Shown here piece after piece: positions 56,976 through 64,000 of a stretch of DNA of 64,000 bases (its first letter is position 1; each line of letters starts with the position of its first letter). The DNA lies in the NCBI GenBank assembly GCA_010094025.1, contig ML991781.1, positions 186,001 through 250,000 on the forward strand, in the 5' to 3' direction. Source of the stretch: Viridothelium virens (lineage: Eukaryota; Ascomycota; Dothideomycetes; Trypetheliales; Trypetheliaceae). The translations under genes and the position numbers were made by a program. The notes below the pieces were generated by a model, which saw nothing but the letters and a program-made list of their open reading frames with translations, did no database searches and was not told where the DNA came from.

Positions 56976-58082
56976 GATGTTGGAAAACGTTCGTCTGCGT
57001 GCAGAATGGGGCTTGCTCTCGGCCATACCGAACACATTTTCATATCTGAGATCTTCTTAGAAAGATATTGCAAAGAGACCTGAGAGTCACGAGATGGAAT
57101 CGCAATGAGATGGTGAAGCAGAGCTACTATACGACATGCTTTCCCCAGGATCGAGCCTTTCTGTGGAGAGCACCCATTCGAGTAAATTCAAGTAACTATT
57201 TAGGGCATTCCAATGATGGCGCGCTGAACAACGCTTCGGGTAGACCTGCCGATAATTAGGGAATAGGAGACGATACTGGGCATGCTTTTCAAAGCCTCCT
57301 GGATTGACAGTGCGTATACCACTCTCTACACATTCGACGCTCGGCTCGTCAGTTCCTAAGCGAACGACGGGGCGTGTCTTTCACGGGCTTGTTGTATTTC
57401 CGGCAGCTCTTATGGTTGATAACGAGCCCACGAGATCTATAATGAAGAGAAAGGTGCTGTTTGATGTGCATTGGGTATCCTAGCACGTGCCGACAGGAAG
57501 ACTGGCCGAGGACTGAACCTAAGCATAACCAAAGCAGAGCCCGAAGCCAAAAAAAAGGAAGGGATGAGACACTGATGCCGTAGAGTATTCTGATACTGAT
57601 AGCCTCTGAATACGATAGTGAAACAAAAGGAAGCGATTCCAAGCAACTCCGCTTTCTGTACTCCGTAGCTTGCCCTCCCTCAGATCAGTATAACCTTATC
57701 TCAGTTACAGGGGAGGTGAGTTATCGAGAGTTAGCGTGTGACGCGCCTCCAGGGTCCAATATTGCTGAGGGTGGCTGAGATTACCAGTCGCTCTTGCTTT
57801 ATTTTGCCTAATAAAAGACCGCCTTCCCGACGCTCTGGGCCGGTGCCAGTCCGCTCGCTTCTAATCGGCCCTAACTCGGAAATTTCTTCGGTTCACTTAG
57901 CCGCTAGCCGACACAATTACACCATTAATTATCGACCTGACGCCGTAGATCAGGGTTTCGGCGGATAATCTCATAAGCTCTTTGATTCGTTGGATTGCCT
58001 CCTCTTCTGATCTAGCGCGGCCATCTCCTACCTCGATTTCTTGAAGGACTTCCTCACTCAGCTTCGCAGCCCATTCACAACC
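56976..58082. other. intergenic, nothing supportable
   Basis: Between the MITE and the UPF0390 gene. Frames are short and featureless. The last 150 bases are the leader region of the downstream gene. Confidence 0.4.
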
Positions 58083-58475
58083 ATGCCTCAAGGCGCTGTA
58101 AAGCAGAAGGCTGCGGCCAACCCTGGAAAGTGTGCATTGATTGTCTCCCTACGCTGAAGAATTGTGACACGCTAAACCCAACCCTAGGCCTTCTGCTCTT
58201 GGGCCGAAGCGCGGCGCCAAGATCATCAAACCAAAGAAAGCGGCTCTTGTCAAGCAGCAGAAGATAAAAAAGGTAAGGCAATTGCAGATACCAAAACTTG
58301 CAAACTATCACAACCGGGGGTCTGACTCGGTGTTCAGAAGCACTCAGCAGGTCTCACTGCTATGACAGAGCGGAATCTTGCTGAGAAGGCCGGTCATCTC
58401 GAAATGCTAGCCGGGGGCAAGAAAGAGAAGAAGAAGGCGAGCGAGAAAGCTGTGAGCAAGTCAGCCAGGAAATGA
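58083..58475 (+). CDS. UPF0390 (DUF2462, Leydig cell tumour 10-kDa homologue) small basic protein
   Basis: Exons 58083-58129, 58188-58272, 58338-58475 give 89 aa. The sequence opens MPQGAVKQK, continues [20 protein letters not shown], then [20 protein letters not shown] and a Lys-rich tail. This is the full UPF0390 layout: a basic N part with PKRGA, a KLVKQQK-like core, and the conserved TERxLAExAGHLEML helix. The family is widespread in eukaryotes and thought to be nuclear or nucleolar; its biochemical role is not established. Length is normal for the family. All junctions are GT-AG and in phase; each exon is too short to stand out as an open frame. Confidence 0.88.
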
Positions 58476-59089
58476 GCAAAATGCTTCCATTGTAAAGGAT
58501 GCCCATCCTGCCATGATATCCTTCCATTCTGGCATTGCCTCAATCAGGGTCTTCGCCGTCATGGCCCTCTCTTACGGAATTCACGTGGGCACGGGGGGAA
58601 AGAACCCTCCCGTAATGACCCAAACAACACGACTGTTAGTACAGTTAGCATCTGCGCTGTACCTGCAGAAGTGTGAGATAATCGCACGCTTGCCGATTCC
58701 CAGCGATGACGAAACTTTCATGTGCGCCTTTGAGTTTGGTCATTTGGAAATCTCAGTATTGAAGGCGGGCGGGACCAGAGCATTCGGCCCGAAAGGGATT
58801 TTTACTACGGGCAAGTCCCTTGTTGCTGATACGGATCGCTGTCTCATGCGGTGTAGACGAGTCAATTCAGCTCGGGTTTCCAGCGCCTCGGCGATCAAAA
58901 TCAAGAAACCCTTATGAAAATAGTCAAGGAGCCATGCGAAAAGACTATGAAGCATCCAATTGCTCTAACGGCAGTTCACATGGGCATGGTGTTCGTGCAC
59001 GTCGGCACATGTTCAGCGATCCATTTGCCGAGGCAGGGATTGCAATGTTATGATTGATGCTGCTTGAAAACTTGGTCGACGTAGTATTC
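58476..59089. other. intergenic, 3' flanks of two converging genes
   Basis: A 134-codon frame at 58513-58917 has no family features and directly follows the UPF0390 stop codon, so it is more likely 3' untranslated or intergenic sequence. Confidence 0.4.
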
Positions 59090-61130
59090 TCATGCTGTCT
59101 GGGCTATCCTACCCACGCCAAGCACGCACCAATATTCCAGTTCTCTCTGCTCCTTCCTTTCCTTTATTCCTCCTGCTGCTCTTTCCACTGCAGATGCACC
59201 CTCACCTGGGCCAGTCTCTGTCTCATACTCAATACGAACATAAAGGGGTATCTCAAGAACATTAGCATCTTCGCCGGCAAACCGTGCCTTGACATCATCT
59301 TCGTCATCATCACCACTTGCTGTCGCCGGATCGTGTCCTTCACCGGGCGGCTTCTGTACTGTAGGAACAGGACTGTTGACTACTCCAGGAAGAACTTCCA
59401 GAACCACGCTAGTCCAGTTCCTTCCTCGTTCCCACACCTTTCCTGCCTCTGCTTGCTTCTGTCCACTCGCGTTGCTTTCCAAAGCAGCGGCTGCATCTTT
59501 GATACTCTTCTCCCTCGACTCCTTGGCCCCAACGTCGAGCGCTTCATCCCAGACATCTCCACTGGCGCCGACTTCGAATTGCGGACATAATATCGTGACT
59601 CGTGATCGTGAAGCAGGAGCGTTGGGACGAAGAGGCGGCGTAAGTGAAGGCGTAGCAAGAGTCACTTTGATTGGGTCGAACAATGGATTATGGACCGTAA
59701 GGAGGAGCGAGAGAGACCTTGCAGGAGGTATGGCGTCCAGAGACACCGATGAGGCTATGGACGAGGCCGTAACGGAAGAAGTCGGTGTACCCGTACCTGC
59801 TGAAGATGACAGGCGGGCCGCGGTAGATGTAAGAGGGTGTGTAGCTGGCAAACCCAGGGCAGCCGGAGCTGTGAGAGGTCGTAGGCGTAGGCTGGGTATG
59901 TAGTTTAATGCTAATAGTCTTATTTTATATCTTGTACTCGCGACTTTTGGCTCCGGTCTAACGAGAATATGTCGGCAGGTTCGACATCGTTTCGAGCGTT
60001 TTGTGCGTAGAAGTGTGGGCACTGGTCGCAGGTCTGAGACGAGAGTGGCGTCCATGTTGTCTGGGTGTTCACGTCGTTGCTCCTGACTCGTCGTTGCATC
60101 CCAGCCCATCTGCTGCATGCTCTCTACGATTTTTTCCTCATCATTATCCTTAGTTAACCTCACGCCCTCCATTTCGCTCTGCGCCTCTCTCATAGGTGCT
60201 GGCTTGTCCTTGCCGCGTTTCGGTCCTAGATTACTCCCATACATACTCATGATACGAGACAGAGTACCAGGAGAGCTGATCCCATAGTCAGACAGTGCAC
60301 CGAATGCACCACCAAGAGCAGAACCGCCTGTTGACTCCAAAATTTGGCTCTTGTAGAAAGCATTCAGGTTCGCGAAGAGATCGCGATCATCAGGCGGATA
60401 AGATTCTTTTTCGGTAGCCTTAGGCGTCTCAGGCTCTTCAAACTGGGAAATACTACCTCGTGACACTTGACGTCGAAGCTTTAATTGTTCTCTCTCTTTA
60501 TCCTTCTGCGACATCACAACTCGACCACCGTTCTTGATTCGCTGTAGCTGATCGTATATCTCCTTTCCCTTGTCAAATTGGATACCAATCTCGACGGAAC
60601 TCCAGCTACAATATGGACAGTGTAGGAAGTAAGGACCAGTAGCTTGCTGTCCCTTGTCGAGCGGGTGGCTGCCTTCTTGTGCCTTGTCTGTCTCTTCATT
60701 CTGTCCAACGATGGAAAGATTAGACATACAAAGAGGGCAATTAAAGCAACTTCGCGTGCACCTATAATTAACATGAGTAGAATGCTCGAATAGATGGTGA
60801 CCTTCCGCAGTAGGCTACACACTACCTATTGCCATCGCTCTTGACCATACTATTTGCGTATTCGAACAAGCAACTCGGGCAGTACCAAGTCATGATCTCT
60901 TCGACCCAGCATCTTGGGCAGCGAATCTGATGACAATCTTCGCAGTATAGTAGGTGCTCGAGTGGATATAAGGCGTAATTCGCACGTGGGGATTGGGAAT
61001 GGAAAGTGCTCTCTTCGTCTTCCGCTGCACCACCTGCGGGTTCGGTCGAGTATGGATCGGTCGTCGACGAAAAAGAAGTCGTTTCGGTGCAGGGGCAGGC
61101 AAAGTATGTATACGGAAAAGGGAGAGCCAT
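59090..61130 (-). CDS. DCTN4: dynactin subunit p62 (DCTN4)
   Basis: Pointed-end subunit of dynactin, which links dynein to cargo and supports nuclear distribution in hyphae. Exons 61130-60826 and 60761-59090 give 658 aa; the junction restores GNR|CTRSCFNCPLC. The N terminus is the p62 zinc-binding region: CPCTET, YCEDCHQIRCPRC, WYCPSCLFEY, CFNCPLCMSNL and HCPYCSWSS, i.e. paired CxxC motifs over about residues 10-160. Then come a coiled or charged segment (KEREQLKLRRQVSRG), NLNAFYKSQ, and a C-terminal beta-rich part containing LRTKRSKRCRTCRH and YKIRLLALNYIPSL, typical of fungal p62. Length is normal. The gene converges with UPF0390 and is divergent from NDUFAF5. Confidence 0.93.
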
Positions 61131-61675
61131 TCTTGTCTACCAAGCTATGTAGGCTTCGCCGAGGATTGGCGAAAAAGTGTGGCTAATGCATGAGGGCGAA
61201 TGCATGCGGTGTCTGCGGAGCCGGCCGTAATCGCGAAGGAGATGATTGGAGGACGAATACTTCAGGTGAAGAAAAAACAATCACCATGAAGAGTTGGGGA
61301 GGATGAATTTAATGCGATGTAGATCAGAGGCAATAGTACTGATTGACGGTATCCATATTTCGAATTGACTGTTAATGAGGTCGGTGCAGGAGTGGTAAGT
61401 TTGTATAGAGTTTGGAACTGGTGATAAGGCAAATGGTACTCTACGTCCGCCGTAGCGTGTAAACAATGACGTATCTCGGGTGAAAGCTTCCCGAGCCTTC
61501 CTCTTCTCACTTTCTCATAATGGAGACGACACCGCGTCGGCGTCAAAGTCACCGACGTCATGTCAAACAGATTCGACGCGATCGTCGATCAAATCCCATT
61601 TCAAGCATTATTACGACCGCAGTCAGACATAGGGAGCAAGGTGGGCTTTTATAAGATGGACAATCATCTAGGAAG
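61131..61675. promoter_or_regulatory. divergent promoter of DCTN4 and NDUFAF5
   Basis: 545 nt between the two starts. A TTTTATAAG TATA-like word lies about 25 nt before the NDUFAF5 ATG, too close to be a canonical TATA for that start. Nothing else is recognisable. Confidence 0.4.
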
Positions 61676-62818
61676 ATGAATTGTATTTCACGCAGCCTTC
61701 GGAGGGCAAGGATTGGGACCGGGTTTTCCACTGTACAACGCCGCTGCTATGCAGTGCAAGCTCCTGGCAATCCTCCTCCGGAGGTCTTCAACGAAAAACA
61801 CAAATGGCTACAGCGAGAACGAGCGGCCTCGAAGCCAGAGGCCAGTCGACAAGTTGATGCTCTGCGCGACGAAATAGCCTCTCGACTGTGCGAGCGACTA
61901 CTCGTAAGTTCCTTTCCGACCACCACAACATCTCTCACACCTCCTGACCACCAATCCGCACAGGACATCAAACGCGACTTCTCCAACGTCCTCGACCTCG
62001 GCGCCGGCCCCTGCACCATCGCTCGCACCCTCACGCAGCCCAACCCCGACCCGGACTCCACCCAACCCATCACCGCGCCCCTCAGCACCCGCATCTCGAA
62101 CCTCACATGCGTCGACACCTCGCCGACCCTGCTGCACCGGGACGCCAGCCTCCCCTTCAACCACCTGCTCCCGTCCTTAACGCGAACCGTCGTGCCAACA
62201 CTCGAGCAGCCGCTGCCCTTCGCGCCCAACACCTTCAACGCCATCCTCTCATGTCTGTCGCTGCACTGGGTGAACGACCTCCCCGGGCTGCTCGGGCACT
62301 GCAACGCGCTGCTTTGCCCAGACAGCCCCTTTATAGGCGCGATGCTGGGCGGCGACACGCTGTACGAGCTGCGGACGAGCCTGCAGCTGGCGGAGATGTC
62401 GCTGCTGGGGGGCACCGCGCAGCACATGAGTCCGCTGGCCGATGTACGCGATGTCGGCGGGGTGTTGCAGCGGGCGGGGTTCAAGCTGCTGACGGTCGAT
62501 ATCGATGACTTGGTCATTGAGTTTCCGTCGGTGTTTGATCTGATGGTGGATCTGCAAGCGATGGGGGAGAGCAATGCGGCGGTGATGAGGGAGCCGAGTG
62601 GTTTGCGGAGGGATGTCATGGCTGCGGCGGAAGCGATCTATAGGGAGTTGCATGGAGAGGATGGGAACGAGGGGGTCCCGGCGACGTTTAGGATCATATA
62701 TATGATTGGGTGGAAGGAAGGGGAGGGCCAACAGACACCGTTGGAGAGGGGAAGCGGCATGGTGAGCATTAAGGAAGTGTTAGAGGGTAAGAAGGAGGGT
62801 TCAGGTGACGATAAATAG
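61676..62818 (+). CDS. NDUFAF5: complex I assembly factor NDUFAF5 (SAM-dependent arginine hydroxylase)
   Basis: Mitochondrial matrix protein that hydroxylates an arginine of the NDUFS7 subunit during early complex I assembly in other eukaryotes. The N terminus is an Arg/Ser-rich presequence. A 60-nt intron (61904-61963: GTAAGT donor, CTGAC branch, CACAG acceptor) is the likely splice, giving 360 aa and restoring ERLL|DIKRDFSNVLDLG, as expected for the family. Because it is a multiple of three and has no stop, the unspliced frame of 380 aa is also open. SAM site: VLDLGAGPC at about 85-93; then LSCLSLHWVNDLPGLL, MLGGDTLYELRTSLQLAE and SPLADVRDVGGVLQRAGF, all family hallmarks. The coding strand is C-rich in the first half and G-rich in the second. 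Confidence 0.93.
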   Translation: MNCISRSLRRARIGTGFSTVQRRCYAVQAPGNPPPEVFNEKHKWLQRERAASKPEASRQVDALRDEIASRLCERLLVSSFPTTTTSLTPPDHQSAQDIKRDFSNVLDLGAGPCTIARTLTQPNPDPDSTQPITAPLSTRISNLTCVDTSPTLLHRDASLPFNHLLPSLTRTVVPTLEQPLPFAPNTFNAILSCLSLHWVNDLPGLLGHCNALLCPDSPFIGAMLGGDTLYELRTSLQLAEMSLLGGTAQHMSPLADVRDVGGVLQRAGFKLLTVDIDDLVIEFPSVFDLMVDLQAMGESNAAVMREPSGLRRDVMAAAEAIYRELHGEDGNEGVPATFRIIYMIGWKEGEGQQTPLERGSGMVSIKEVLEGKKEGSGDDK

Positions 62819-63043
62819 GCCAGATTTTGTCGATTTATATGTTAAAAACTACTTGTAAACATTACCGAAATACATGGAGATCGTGAAGCCTTTGAGCTAC
62901 GATAGGCCGTGAAAAACTGCAGCAGATGCACTCGCGCCAGAAGTCATTCCATCCGCGCGTACTTGCCAGATGATAATATTCCTATTCGAAAATGCTCCCA
63001 CATCTGCTGATTGCTCTGTTGCCTCGAAGTTCGGAGCCGAAGA

Positions 63044-63940
63044 TTAGTGGATGACATCGATCGTGCCATCTTCGAAGTACTTCATAGCGGCGTGCTGGAG
63101 CCGCGATTTAGCATGCAAAGCCTTACCGGTCGGCTGAATTTGGGGCACTTACCAGATCTTTCCCATGCATTCTGGCGAAGTGGCACCCGTTACCATACAG
63201 GCAACCATATCCCAAGTTTTCGCCCTGACACTGGTGGCCCCAAAAGCAATCAAAGGACCTACAGGCGTTACCAAGCTGGCAGCTCCTCTGGCGTGCTTTC
63301 CAGCGAAGAGCTAGTTGCTCTGTAGGACCAAGGCGTTGGCCATGGACGTAGGGGCAATACTGAGATCTGCATTCTCCCGTCAGATGGTGTTCGTTACAGA
63401 ATTTATTAATCTTGGTCTGCTCATTGACGTAGTCGATCGCTGGTCTCTCCGCTTTGGCAAGGGGTGCGTCTACACGTTCATCCATGCTGTTAAGGAGGAT
63501 GGTTCGTCTTGGTACAAATTTGGGAGAGGCAATATTGATCGACTTTTCAACGGCGCCATTCTTGCCCACAGTCGCCCAGCTGGATTTATTCTTGGAGTCG
63601 CCGGCTAGAGAGGGTGTTACGCTCATTGGAGTTGGGGTACTTCCGCTGTGTGACGGCTGCCTCTCCATAGCAGAAGTGACTCCGTAAACAGGGGAAGCAG
63701 AGACGCCGGATGGCCTTTCGGGGAGATCAGTCGGACGGAAGACAGAATCAAATCGGACAATTGGAAATCCTAGCTCTCTGAAGCCTGGTTGGATGGCCGC
63801 GGATTGAAGCAAAGTTATACGTTTTGCAGCGAGGGTGTCTTTTTTGTAAGGATCAAGGTTCGGCAGGTAGCCGTTATCGTGCGTTCCACCAAAAATGATA
63901 TGCTTGCACTGAACATTTTGGACGAAGAAACGGAAGAATT
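63044..63940 (-). CDS. CCCH zinc-finger protein, 5' part beyond the window
   Basis: Two exons are visible: 63940-63153 and 63094-63044 (end HAAMKYFEDGTIDVIH). The larger begins at an AG acceptor in ATGCCAG, so upstream exons lie past the right edge and the protein is incomplete. EFFRFFVQNVQCKHIIFGGTHDNGY is a conserved block in a family of fungal CCCH proteins, followed by a Ser/Pro-rich linker. The C-terminal part has Cys/His clusters: CNEHHLTGECRSQYCPYVHG (a CCCH finger), then CQLGNACRSFDCFWGHQC and CLYGNGCHFARMHG. Such proteins are probably RNA- or DNA-binding; function unknown. The open frame running through the donor (adding VSAPNSADR) is rejected because a clean splice restores a conserved-looking end. 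Confidence 0.8.
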
Positions 63941-64000
63941 CTGGCATACGTCAGTTGGTATTACGAGAGCGGTTGAGAGAATGGGTTGGCAATTTGAAAC

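Noticed and set aside
58513-58917. 134-codon frame just after the UPF0390 gene
   Set aside because: No recognisable domain. It begins 37 nt after the stop codon of the UPF0390 gene, where 3' untranslated sequence is expected.

Overview
The window is nuclear DNA of a filamentous ascomycete (Pezizomycotina). Evidence: short GT-AG introns of about 50-95 nt, HET-domain genes, a velvet regulator, a GH16 (Crh-type) wall enzyme, a mitochondrial calcium uniporter, complex I genes and dynactin p62. The class cannot be fixed from the sequence alone. I rebuilt the gene models by hand, joining exons by splice sites, reading phase and family motifs. Several genes are invisible as single open frames: the velvet gene (7 exons), NDUFA1 (5 exons, one of 4 nt), the UPF0390 protein and the 5' exon of the ERCC6L2-like ATPase.

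Left part (0-31 kb) is gene-poor and looks accessory. It holds a short-chain dehydrogenase, a decayed second dehydrogenase and a SAM O-methyltransferase (0.4-6.3 kb), perhaps the edge of a secondary-metabolite locus. A 20-bp perfect palindrome centred on CACGTG lies upstream of the methyltransferase. After 4.7 kb without a supportable gene come a GH16 Crh-type transglycosidase with a very long Ser/Thr stalk and a C-terminal PAN/Apple-like module, a TMEM63/OSCA-family channel, a Cys-rich single-pass membrane protein, an F-box/2EXR-like protein, a secreted-protein locus whose exon phases do not match, a fossil HET gene, a small F-box-like/zinc-ribbon-like protein and a Pro-rich secreted protein.

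Middle part (30-41 kb): isochorismatase-family hydrolase, MCU, an intact HET-domain gene, an AT-rich decayed stretch and a TPR/SET (SMYD-like) protein.

Right part (41-64 kb) is denser and housekeeping-like: an HhH DNA-glycosylase-like protein head-to-head with an ERCC6L2-like SNF2 ATPase, NDUFA1 head-to-head with a PHD-MYST histone acetyltransferase, a 4-kb gene-free leader followed by a VosA-type velvet regulator, a 362-bp MITE with TA target duplication, the UPF0390 protein, dynactin p62 (DCTN4), NDUFAF5 and a CCCH zinc-finger protein running off the right edge.

Recurrent themes are mitochondria (MCU, NDUFA1, NDUFAF5), chromatin and DNA repair (MYST, SET, ERCC6L2-like, HhH protein) and development (velvet, HET). 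I see no rRNA, tRNA, CRISPR or intact autonomous transposon.
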